Assembly (NCBI GenBank): GCA_012799265.1
Contig: JAAZLP010000037.1
Coordinates: 1 to 19,233 of the forward strand
Source of the DNA: Phyllobacteriaceae bacterium
GTDB taxonomy: Bacteria > Pseudomonadota > Alphaproteobacteria > Rhizobiales > Devosiaceae
DNA length: 19,233 nucleotides
Direction of reading: 5' to 3'
Positions 6,544-13,713 of this stretch are shown here, in pieces. Position numbers and translations under genes: made by a program. The first letter of the stretch is position 1. Each line of letters begins with the position of its first letter. The notes beneath the pieces are model-generated. The model searched no databases. It was given only the letters and a program-made list of their open reading frames with translations, and was not told where the DNA came from.

Positions 6544-7119
6544 TCATGGTGATCCGCTCTGTTTTGCGGATGATTTCTTTGCGCCGCGGCCAAGGCCGAG
6601 AAGGTCAGCGAAAAGAAAGATGACGCCAAAGGTAATGGCTACGTCGGCAATGTTGAAAATGTAGAACGACCACGTGTCCCAATGGAAGTGGAAGAAATCG
6701 GCCACCCCACCGAAAAGCAGGCGATCCAGCGCGTTTGACAATGCGCCACCGATGGCCAGAGCCAGGCCAAGGCGGGTGAGCAGACTATTGTCCCGCCACC
6801 ACCAGATGGCGAGGCCAATAATGGCGACGCCCATGACCAGCCCCAGCGCCCAGGCGGGAAGGTGGTCGAAGAGGCCATAGGAAATGCCTGTGTTCCAGAC
6901 CAGCACATAGTCAAAAAAGGGCGTAACCTGGAGAATCTCGCCGCCCCGCCAGCCCGTGAGGCTGATCGGGGCATAGCTGAAGGGAATCGGGATGCACAGC
7001 GCCTGACCGATGGCGTAGCAGTCGGCGGCGATGTGAAAACCCTTTTGCGCGCGATCGAGCCCAAAGGCGATGACCGCCGCCATGAGCGAAACGATCATCG
7101 TCGGGTCAAGGCGCTTCAT
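6544..7119 (-). CDS. lspA: Lipoprotein signal peptidase II LspA
   Basis: Inner-membrane aspartic peptidase that removes signal peptides from diacylglyceryl-prolipoproteins. The 191-aa product has four hydrophobic segments and the family blocks: LDRAQK (21-26), VWNTGISYGLF (74-84), SNALDRLLFGGVADF (128-142) and FNIADVAITFG (155-165). D141 and D159 align with the catalytic pair, and N129 and D132 are the conserved supporting residues. The region between the first helix and VWNTG (about 30-70) is longer than in E. coli. It starts 12 bases after the ileS stop, so it is co-transcribed. The ATG is preferred; a TTG three codons earlier is an alternative. The next gene encodes a probable lipoprotein substrate. 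Confidence 0.93.
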   Translation of the reverse strand: MKRLDPTMIVSLMAAVIAFGLDRAQKGFHIAADCYAIGQALCIPIPFSYAPISLTGWRGGEILQVTPFFDYVLVWNTGISYGLFDHLPAWALGLVMGVAIIGLAIWWWRDNSLLTRLGLALAIGGALSNALDRLLFGGVADFFHFHWDTWSFYIFNIADVAITFGVIFLFADLLGLGRGAKKSSAKQSGSP

Positions 7120-7131
7120 GCTGGCCAAATC

Positions 7132-10056
7132 TCAGAGACCGGCAGCAGCGCGTTCGCGCAATGCCTGGGCATCGCGCGGCGAGACATCGGGATATTCCGG
7201 ATCGGAGCCGACCTCGGGGAGCACCTTCCAGGAACGGGCGCAACGCTTGCCCTGGGCAAGAGCAGGCACCACCGAGACGCCAGCAACATCATCAAGGCGG
7301 AAGGCATCCAGAGGGCCTTCGTTCTGCTTGATGTCGACGGCGGAGGTAATGGCGATTTCGGCCAGATCTTCGCCTTCAAGCGCCACGATGTAGCGGGCGT
7401 CGGAGATATAGACGACCGGCGCCGATTCGAGGGAGGAGCCGATGCGCTTCTCGCGACGCTCGATTTCCAGCGCGCCCGTCACGACGCGACGCACGGCGCG
7501 GATGAGCTGCCACTTTTCAGCGAGCTTGTCGTCCTGCCAGTCGGCCGAGATTTCCGGGAAGAGACGGAGGTGGACCGAAGAGCTCTCGCCGGGATGACGT
7601 TCCAGCCAGCACTCTTCCATGGTGAAGACCAGGATCGGGGCGAGCCAGGCGGTCAGCGCGTTGAAGAGGTGATCCAGCACTGTCAGCGCCGAGCGGCGCT
7701 TCACCGAGGAGATCGGATCGCAGTAGAGCGTGTCCTTGCGGATGTCGAAATAGAACGCCGAGAGCTCGATGTTCATGAAGTTGGTGAGGAGCGTGACGAC
7801 CTTGCGGTAGTCATATTCCTTGTAGGCCGAGCGCACGCCAGCATCGAGCTGGGCCAGACGATGCAGCATGAGCCGCTCGAGCTCGGGCATATCCTTGGCC
7901 TCGACGACGTCCTCGGCCTTGAAGTGGGCGAGGTTGCCGAGGAGCCAGCGCAGGGTGTTGCGCAGCTTGCGGTAGCTGTCGACCGTGGTCTGGATGATTT
8001 CCTTGCCGAGGCGAAGGTCTTCCGAATAGTCGGAGGAGGCGACCCAGAGGCGCAGGATATCGGCACCGTACTGCTTGATGATCTCCTGCGGGACAACGAC
8101 GTTGCCCAGCGACTTCGACATCTTCTTGCCTTCGCCGTCCATGGTGAAACCATGGGTCAGCACGCTGTCATAAGGCGCGTGACCATTGGTGGCGCAGCTT
8201 TCGAGCAGCGAGGAGTGGAACCAGCCGCGGTGCTGATCCGAGCCTTCGAGATACATCGAGGCCGGGAACTTCAGATGTGGCCACTTCTGCTTGTTGCGCA
8301 GGACCCAGGAGTGGGTGGTGCCGGAGTCGAACCAGACGTCGAGGACGTCGCGGATCATCTCGTAATCGTCCGCCTTGTAGGCGTCGCCGAGGTAGCGCTG
8401 GGCAGCGCCGTCCTTGTACCAGGCGTCGGCGCCTTCTTCCTCGAAGGACTGGGCGATGCGCTCGTTGACGACTTCGTCGCGGAGGATTTCGCCGCTTTCC
8501 TTGTGCACGAAGACCGTGATCGGCACACCCCAGGCGCGCTGACGCGAGAGCACCCAATCAGGGCGATCGGCGATCATCGCGCGCAGGCGGTTCTGGCCGG
8601 CAGAAGGATAGAAGCGAGTCGCATCGATGGAGCGAAGGGCGCGGACGCGCAGCGTATCGCCTTCGACACCCCCAATGTTCTTGTCCATATAGACAAACCA
8701 TTGCGGGGTGTTGCGGAAGATCACCGGCTTCTTGGAGCGCCAGGAATGCGGATATTGGTGCTTCACGCGACCACGGGCAATGATGTTACCGTGCTCGGCG
8801 AGCGCGGTGATGACGCGCTGGTTGGCGTCGCCCTTCTTGCCATTGTCGTCGATGACGCGCGCGCCATCGAAGCCCGGTGCGTCCTTGGTGTAGAAGCCAT
8901 CGTCGCCGACCGCGTAGGGGATGGCAGGATCGATGCCGCGGTCCTGCAGGAGGCGGGTCGATTCCATCCAGATGGCGAAGTCGTCGAGACCGTGGCCGGG
9001 TGCGGTGTGCACGAAGCCGGTACCAGCGTCATCGGTGACGTGTTCGCCATCGAGCAGCGGCACGTCGAAGGTGTAGCCGCCAGCAAAGTCCCGCAGCGGG
9101 TGCGCGCAGGTGATGGCGTTGAGCTCGTCGGCTGTCACGGCAGCGCGCTTTTCAAAGCCGGTTACCTTGGCCTTGGCGAAGACTTCGCCAGCCAGCTTGT
9201 CGGCAATGATCAGCTTGTCGCCGACCTTGGCCCAGTTTTCTTCCGGGGCTTCGGTGACTTCATAGAGACCGTATTCGATGCGGCTCGAGAAGGAGATGGC
9301 GCGGTTGGCCGGGATGGTCCAGGGGGTGGTGGTCCAGATGACGACCGAAGCTTCCTGATGAGCACCGGACGTGACCGGGAACTTCACCCAGATGGTGTCG
9401 CTCTCGTAGTCGGCATATTCGATTTCAGCTTCTGCAAGTGCGGTGCGCTCAACCACCGACCACATCACCGGCTTGGAGCCGCGATAGAGCTGGCCGCTCA
9501 TCGAGACCTTCATCAGCTCGCGGGCAATCTGCGCTTCGGCGTCGTAGCTCATGGTGAGATAGGGATTGTCCCATTCACCCAGAACGCCGAGGCGCTTGAA
9601 TTCTTCGCGCTGGATATCGACCCACTGCTCGGCAAAGGCGCGGCATTCCTGACGGAATTCGATGATCGGGACTTCGTTCTTATCCTTGTCCTTGGCGCGG
9701 TACTGCTCTTCGATCTTCCATTCGATGGGCAGGCCGTGACAATCCCAACCCGGAACATAAGCCGAGTTGTATCCCATCATCTGCATTGACCGGGACACGA
9801 GGTCCTTCAGCGTCTTGTTCAGAGCATGGCCGATATGGATGGTACCATTGGCATAGGGAGGGCCGTCATGGAGCGTGAAAAGCGGCCGATCCTTGGCCTG
9901 CTCGCGCTGCAGGGCATAGATATCCATGTCTTCCCAGCGCTTGAGCCAGATTGGCTCGCGCTGCGGCAGGCCAGCGCGCATCGGGAATTCGGTTTCCGGC
10001 AGGAAAAGCGTGGCCGAATAATCTTTTTCGGTCGCGCCAGGAGCGGTGTCGTTCAT
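7132..10056 (-). CDS. ileS: Isoleucyl-tRNA synthetase
   Basis: Class I synthetase that charges tRNA-Ile with isoleucine and edits misactivated valine. The 974-aa product has DGPPYANGTIHIGHALNK (64-81, HIGH at 74-77), the WDCHGLP motif (104-110) and KMSKS at 645-649. Editing (CP1) and anticodon-binding domains are in the usual order. The C-terminal zinc finger of the E. coli enzyme is degenerate: the segment GKRCARSWKVLPEVGSDPEYPDVSPRDAQAL keeps the backbone pattern but only one of four cysteines (C939). The substitution looks typical for Rhizobiales. It heads a minus-strand transcript with lspA and a lipoprotein. No clear Shine-Dalgarno precedes the ATG. A strong hairpin lies about 105 bases upstream at 10161-10190. 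Confidence 0.96.
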   Translation of the reverse strand: MNDTAPGATEKDYSATLFLPETEFPMRAGLPQREPIWLKRWEDMDIYALQREQAKDRPLFTLHDGPPYANGTIHIGHALNKTLKDLVSRSMQMMGYNSAYVPGWDCHGLPIEWKIEEQYRAKDKDKNEVPIIEFRQECRAFAEQWVDIQREEFKRLGVLGEWDNPYLTMSYDAEAQIARELMKVSMSGQLYRGSKPVMWSVVERTALAEAEIEYADYESDTIWVKFPVTSGAHQEASVVIWTTTPWTIPANRAISFSSRIEYGLYEVTEAPEENWAKVGDKLIIADKLAGEVFAKAKVTGFEKRAAVTADELNAITCAHPLRDFAGGYTFDVPLLDGEHVTDDAGTGFVHTAPGHGLDDFAIWMESTRLLQDRGIDPAIPYAVGDDGFYTKDAPGFDGARVIDDNGKKGDANQRVITALAEHGNIIARGRVKHQYPHSWRSKKPVIFRNTPQWFVYMDKNIGGVEGDTLRVRALRSIDATRFYPSAGQNRLRAMIADRPDWVLSRQRAWGVPITVFVHKESGEILRDEVVNERIAQSFEEEGADAWYKDGAAQRYLGDAYKADDYEMIRDVLDVWFDSGTTHSWVLRNKQKWPHLKFPASMYLEGSDQHRGWFHSSLLESCATNGHAPYDSVLTHGFTMDGEGKKMSKSLGNVVVPQEIIKQYGADILRLWVASSDYSEDLRLGKEIIQTTVDSYRKLRNTLRWLLGNLAHFKAEDVVEAKDMPELERLMLHRLAQLDAGVRSAYKEYDYRKVVTLLTNFMNIELSAFYFDIRKDTLYCDPISSVKRRSALTVLDHLFNALTAWLAPILVFTMEECWLERHPGESSSVHLRLFPEISADWQDDKLAEKWQLIRAVRRVVTGALEIERREKRIGSSLESAPVVYISDARYIVALEGEDLAEIAITSAVDIKQNEGPLDAFRLDDVAGVSVVPALAQGKRCARSWKVLPEVGSDPEYPDVSPRDAQALRERAAAGL

Positions 10057-10160
10057 GGATCGGCAATCGGGTTTGGAAGAATTGCGCGCCTTTTAGCAAG
10101 GGCAGGCTTCCGGGGCAAAGGGTGATTTCGTCTCAACCCGACTGCCGACCCGAACAATAT

Positions 10161-10190
10161 TGATCGCCACTGCAGATGCAGAGGCGATCA
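10161..10190 (-). terminator. Stem-loop between the proline-rich protein gene and ileS
   Basis: TGATCGCC pairs with GGCGATCA (8 bases). After one A-A mismatch, CTGC pairs with GCAG around the loop AGAT. It lies 20 bases after the stop of the upstream minus-strand gene. On that strand it is followed by AATATTGTT, a poor U tract, so termination would be weak. Alternatively it could be a leader structure upstream of ileS. Confidence 0.45.
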
Positions 10191-10210
10191 ATGGCGAGTG
10201 CGCTCAAGGT

Positions 10211-10537
10211 TTATTGGAAGCCTTTTACCGGTGCTGGTGGTGGCGGGGGGGCTGGTGGAGGAGGCGCTGGCGGAGGAGGAGCGACCGCCACGACTACAGG
10301 AGCGGGATCGCCAGCGCTGTGAATGGTCGACTCATACTGGCTGTTATGGAACACCGGATTGCAGACCGTGACGTGCTCGGCCGGGTCAGAGATCATGAGG
10401 CCGAAGCACTTGATGGTGAAGGACACACTTTCCGCGACACGCTCGAAAGCGTGTGCCGGCAGGCCGATCAGGGCAATGGAGGCAGCAATCGAGATAATTG
10501 CCAGCGGCTTTCTACAGGATTGGGGCACAATCTTCAC
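10211..10537 (-). CDS. Small secreted protein with proline-rich C-terminus
   Basis: I do not recognise the family. The 108-aa product has a clear signal peptide (basic start, hydrophobic core, cleavage after AHA at residue 30). A short globular part contains two cysteines (C44, C59) that could form a disulfide. It ends in a tail with PPPP-A repeats (86-101) and VKGFQ. I chose the GTG start (complement of 10535-10537) because TAGGAG lies 7 bases upstream and the signal peptide begins there. A longer reading frame upstream adds 45 residues that do not resemble a coherent N-terminus. It is divergent from a LuxR-type regulator gene and may be its target. Proline-rich periplasmic tails often span the cell wall or bind partners, but no function can be assigned. 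Confidence 0.7.
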   Translation of the reverse strand: MKIVPQSCRKPLAIISIAASIALIGLPAHAFERVAESVSFTIKCFGLMISDPAEHVTVCNPVFHNSQYESTIHSAGDPAPVVVAVAPPPPAPPPPAPPPPPAPVKGFQ

Positions 10538-10585
10538 TGAGTAACTCCTAGTAAAGGCAATGGATTCCCGCACAAATTCATTGAC

Positions 10586-10609
10586 CAACGGCGCGCACAC
10601 ACGCCGTTG
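10586..10609. promoter_or_regulatory. Inverted repeat in the divergent intergenic region (distal)
   Basis: CAACGGCG and CGCCGTTG are perfect 8-base arms separated by 8 bases. The repeat sits between the proline-rich protein gene (start 10537, minus) and the LuxR-type gene (start 10710, plus). It could be an operator for the regulator or a 5'-UTR hairpin of the minus gene. Confidence 0.4.
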
Positions 10610-10624
10610 ATTGCAGAAATCCTT

Positions 10625-10654
10625 TTGACTGGCGGAAACTTGCCCCCTCACAAT
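10625..10654 (+). promoter_or_regulatory. Possible sigma-70-type promoter for the LuxR-type gene
   Basis: TTGACT at 10625-10630 is followed, after 18 bases, by CACAAT at 10649-10654. The -35 is good (same hexamer as the groES promoter) and the -10 is weak (4 of 6). A start site near 10661 would fall in the inverted repeat at 10660-10685, fitting autoregulation. Confidence 0.35.
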
Positions 10655-10659
10655 CGAAA

Positions 10660-10685
10660 GCGCATCGAACACTTGTCCGATGCGC
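10660..10685. promoter_or_regulatory. Inverted repeat just upstream of the LuxR-type gene
   Basis: GCGCATCG and CGATGCGC are perfect 8-base arms with a 10-base spacer. The centre lies 37 bases before the chosen ATG of the LuxR-type gene. Arm length and spacing suit a dimeric DNA-binding protein, so autoregulation is possible. As RNA it would form a stable hairpin in the leader. Confidence 0.45.
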
Positions 10686-10709
10686 CATCCTTTTGGGGAC
10701 CGGTTCTCG

Positions 10710-11783
10710 ATGGAGCTATCGCTAGAACTTCGGGAAGACCTTCATGCGGTGGAGGCCGACGAAAATCTCTGGCCACTCCTGCTGACCCGGCTTGCCGATG
10801 CACTGGGGGCCAACGAGGCTACATTTGGCGGCGGCCAGCAGTGGGAGAGCCCCCGCATCTTCGCGCCGCGTACGGATAGCGGTTATGTCGGGGTCTATCT
10901 CGATACCTACCACCAGCAGAACGCATTCATGCAAGCGATGCTGCGCAACAGCATGCTGCGCGTTGTTGCCGGATTCGAGATGCCTGAGTTTGAAGACCTC
11001 CAGCAGACCGACTTTTATCACCTCTGGTGCCGACCACAGGGCTTCAGCCACATGTTCGGGTTCTCGTTGGCGTCGGTCGGCGGCTGGTCGGGCACACTGG
11101 TCATCAACCTGGCCAACGCTCCAGAGCGCAATCAGATGGCAAGATTGTCCGCTCTGCTGCCGCATATACAGCGGCTTGTGGATGGTCATGTGCTGGTGAA
11201 CCAACTCCGCAGCAGCATGACGTCCACCCTCTCTACCCTTGCCGTGGTCGGCAGCGGCGCGGTGCTGCTCGACCGACATGGACGCATTCTCGAACTCAAT
11301 CCCTTGGCTGAAGAGATACTGACGTCAGGGTGTCTGCGCATTTTTGATGGGCGCCTGAGAGCGGACGGCGCTGGGGGCGCCGACGCCTTTTACTGCCTCC
11401 TGCATGCGTGTCTCACCCGTCCGGATCATGCTGGGGGGAAGGTGGAGCTCGTTGGAGCGTGCGGGAGCGTCAGTGTCCATTGCGCGCCTTTCGCGGGCAG
11501 CGTGGCCTTTCCTGCCCCTCAAAGGCCGGCGGTGATCGTGATCCTGACCGATCCCCAGCAACAGTTTCGACATCGACTAAGGGAAGTGCAGGCACGCTAT
11601 GGCCTGACCCAGGCCGAGGCCGAGCTGGCAGAGGCTGTCTTTCGCGCCGGCAACAGGAAGACCGCCGCGGCGTTGCGCGGCGTAACGGACGCCACCGCGA
11701 GGGCGCAGCTCTCGAGCATTTTCGACAAGACCGGCGTTCGGCGCCAGACTGATCTCATTCGCTTGCTGACCAACGGGAATTAA
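10710..11783 (+). CDS. LuxR-type HTH transcriptional regulator with PAS-like sensor region
   Basis: A 357-aa regulator. The N-terminal 170 residues have no domain I recognise. About 176-285 resembles a PAS fold (VVGSGAVLLDRHGRILELNPLAEEIL). The C-terminus is a LuxR-type helix-turn-helix (299-354), ending in the well-conserved SSIFDKTGVRRQTDLIRLL. Regulators of this three-part plan are common in Rhizobiales and their ligands are mostly unknown. It has no receiver domain, so it is an orphan one-component regulator. I prefer the ATG at 10710; one at 10680 lies inside an inverted repeat and has no ribosome site. The gene is divergent from the small secreted protein and convergent with ribF, one base apart. 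Confidence 0.82.
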   Translation: MELSLELREDLHAVEADENLWPLLLTRLADALGANEATFGGGQQWESPRIFAPRTDSGYVGVYLDTYHQQNAFMQAMLRNSMLRVVAGFEMPEFEDLQQTDFYHLWCRPQGFSHMFGFSLASVGGWSGTLVINLANAPERNQMARLSALLPHIQRLVDGHVLVNQLRSSMTSTLSTLAVVGSGAVLLDRHGRILELNPLAEEILTSGCLRIFDGRLRADGAGGADAFYCLLHACLTRPDHAGGKVELVGACGSVSVHCAPFAGSVAFPAPQRPAVIVILTDPQQQFRHRLREVQARYGLTQAEAELAEAVFRAGNRKTAAALRGVTDATARAQLSSIFDKTGVRRQTDLIRLLTNGN

Positions 11784-11784
11784 A

Positions 11785-12762
11785 TCAACCGAGAAAGCCC
11801 AGGCTGCAATCAAGGTCGCTGATCGGCCGCGCAGCTGCAATCAGGGCACGAGCCTTGGCTTTATCCCGTTCCATCGCGGCGATGAGTTCATCGAGACCCG
11901 AGAATACTTCCTGGCCACGGATATGAGCGACGAGCGCGACCTGGATTGTCTGGCCGTAGATGTCTTCGTCGAAATCGAAAAGATGCGTTTCAAAGGGCGG
12001 CAGCTGGTTGTCGAACATGGGCTTGCCATAGGCGGCAACACCGTCGAGCAACCGATCACCGAGGCGCGCGCGCACGGCGTAGACGCCCTGAGCAAGCTGG
12101 AAGCCGGTGGGGGTCGCAGTGTTGGCGGTTGGGAAGCCAAGCTCCCTGCCCCGCTGATCGCCCTTCACCACGCAGCCATCGAAGAACCAGTGGTATCCGA
12201 GAAGACGGTTGGCAGCGGTCACGGCCCCTTCCGAGAGGGCGGCGCGGATGCGGGAGGAAGAGATAACCTCATCGCCCTCGTCCATGAGATCGAGGCAGTC
12301 GACGGCGAAGCCCAGCCGTTCCCCGGAAGCGCGCAGGAAGGATGGCGTGCCGCGACGCTGGCGACCGAAATGGAAATCGGCGCCCGTGATGACTCCCTTC
12401 ACGCCGAGCTGTTCGACCAGCATCTTGCCGACGAAATCTTCGGCCTCGGTCTGGGAAAAGGCCGCGTCGAAAGGCAGGATAATGATGCCATCAACGCCAA
12501 GAGCTGCGGCGAGGCGCGCCTTGGCGTCGCCCTGTGTCAGCCTGAACATGAAGGGCGCGGGAGCAAAGACGTCGCGCGGATGGGGCTCGAAGGTCAGGAC
12601 CAGCGCCGGAACGCCCGCCGCCGCGGCACGCTCGCGCAGGGCAGCGATGATTGACTGGTGACCACGATGGAATCCATCGAAATTGCCGATGGCGACATAG
12701 GCACCACGGAGATTTGCGGGCAGATCATCGAGATTGGATACGCGAACGAAGGACACAGGCAC
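11785..12762 (-). CDS. ribF: Bifunctional riboflavin kinase / FAD synthetase RibF
   Basis: Phosphorylates riboflavin to FMN and adenylates FMN to FAD. The 325-aa length is normal. The N-terminal adenylyltransferase has AIGNFDGFHRGHQ (24-36, HxGH at 32-35), GADFHFGRQRRGT and the ISSSRIR motif (167-173). The C-terminal kinase has the GRELGFPTAN signature (205-214) and FETHLFDFDEDIYGQ. The start GTG overlaps the TAG stop of the upstream HAD gene by one base (TAGTG), which suggests translational coupling. No FMN riboswitch is visible nearby. It is convergent with the LuxR-type gene, with one base between stops. Confidence 0.95.
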   Translation of the reverse strand: MPVSFVRVSNLDDLPANLRGAYVAIGNFDGFHRGHQSIIAALRERAAAAGVPALVLTFEPHPRDVFAPAPFMFRLTQGDAKARLAAALGVDGIIILPFDAAFSQTEAEDFVGKMLVEQLGVKGVITGADFHFGRQRRGTPSFLRASGERLGFAVDCLDLMDEGDEVISSSRIRAALSEGAVTAANRLLGYHWFFDGCVVKGDQRGRELGFPTANTATPTGFQLAQGVYAVRARLGDRLLDGVAAYGKPMFDNQLPPFETHLFDFDEDIYGQTIQVALVAHIRGQEVFSGLDELIAAMERDKAKARALIAAARPISDLDCSLGFLG

Positions 12763-13628
12763 TACCAGGCAAGGCGTGGGAGATAGCCGGCGACACGGGC
12801 GCGGCTGGGAGCAATCAGATCGGCAATGGCCTGCGGGTCCGGCTTGCCGAAGGCGTCGAGTTCAGCGGCGTGAATGGAACCGGTGATGAAGAGCAGATCA
12901 ATGCCGAACTGGGCGGCTCCGGTCGCGTCGGTGCGCACGCTGTCGCCAATGGCAAGAACGCGAGATTTTGCGAGGCCCTGACCTGCAGCGCGTTCAGCGA
13001 GGCGGAAGGCCTCTTCGTAGATCGGCTGATAGGGTTTTCCCGCCATATGGACCATGCCGCCCATGGCGGCATAAAGATCGCCCAGGGCACCACCGCAATA
13101 GATGATCTGATCGCCATGTTCGACGACGCGATCGGGATTGGCGCAGATCATTGGCAGCTTACGCTGGAGCCAGAGTTTGGCGCGCTCGCGATACATTTCT
13201 GGCGTGTCGTCATCAGTGTCGAGATCGGTGACAACAACGACATCGGCTTCATCAGCGCTGGTGCGGGTGACGTCCAGACCTTCATAGAGCGCGTCGTCTT
13301 CGGTGGGCGGGCCAACATGATGGATGGGCTTGCCGCGATATTTGGCAATCATTGCCCGCGTGGCATCGCCGGACGAGACGATGGCGTCATAGGTATCGCG
13401 CGGAACATTCAGCCGATCCAGCATCTCGATGATCGGACCGGAGGGCCGTGGGGCATTGGTGATCAAAACGACCCGGCCACCATCCTTGCGATAATTGCGC
13501 AGTGCCTCGACTGCCTCCGGGAAGGCACTGACGCCGTTATGGATCACGCCCCAGACGTCGCTTAACACCGCGTCATAGCGGCCAGACAAGTCGGACAGGC
13601 CAGAAATGATCGGCAGCGGAGAGGGCAT
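12762..13628 (-). CDS. HAD-superfamily IIA hydrolase, TIGR01459-type
   Basis: A 288-aa phosphatase-like protein. The nucleophile motif is SDVWGVIHNG, with D24 as nucleophile; the usual second aspartate of DxD is Trp26. Motif II is LITNAPRPSG (T57, N58), the lysine motif is GKPYQPIY (K198) and the metal motif is IGDSVRTDATGA (D229, D234). CANPD (162-166) is also a NagD-like feature. The DVWGV form is, to my knowledge, typical of this subfamily, so it is probably not a defect. The substrate is unknown. One-base overlap with ribF and conserved pairing hint at a phosphorylated metabolite of flavin or nucleotide metabolism. The ATG is chosen over a TTG five codons earlier. Confidence 0.88.
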   Translation of the reverse strand: MPSPLPIISGLSDLSGRYDAVLSDVWGVIHNGVSAFPEAVEALRNYRKDGGRVVLITNAPRPSGPIIEMLDRLNVPRDTYDAIVSSGDATRAMIAKYRGKPIHHVGPPTEDDALYEGLDVTRTSADEADVVVVTDLDTDDDTPEMYRERAKLWLQRKLPMICANPDRVVEHGDQIIYCGGALGDLYAAMGGMVHMAGKPYQPIYEEAFRLAERAAGQGLAKSRVLAIGDSVRTDATGAAQFGIDLLFITGSIHAAELDAFGKPDPQAIADLIAPSRARVAGYLPRLAW

Positions 13629-13713
13629 GGCGAGCTTTCGCAAGTAGATAGGCTGTACGCCCTATGTGGCACTTTGAGCCGTACGATCAAGTGAAAACAG
13701 GATCGGCCCTGCG

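Noticed and set aside
6862..9789. A 975-codon open frame opposite ileS
   Set aside because: It mirrors ileS almost end to end. The product has no motif I recognise, while the other strand has HIGH, KMSKS and all IleRS blocks. It is an antisense shadow in GC-rich DNA.
13660..13680. TGGCAC as a sigma-54 -24 element near the HAD gene
   Set aside because: No TTGC or TGC occurs at the required -12 spacing, and it lies on the strand opposite to the nearby gene starts.
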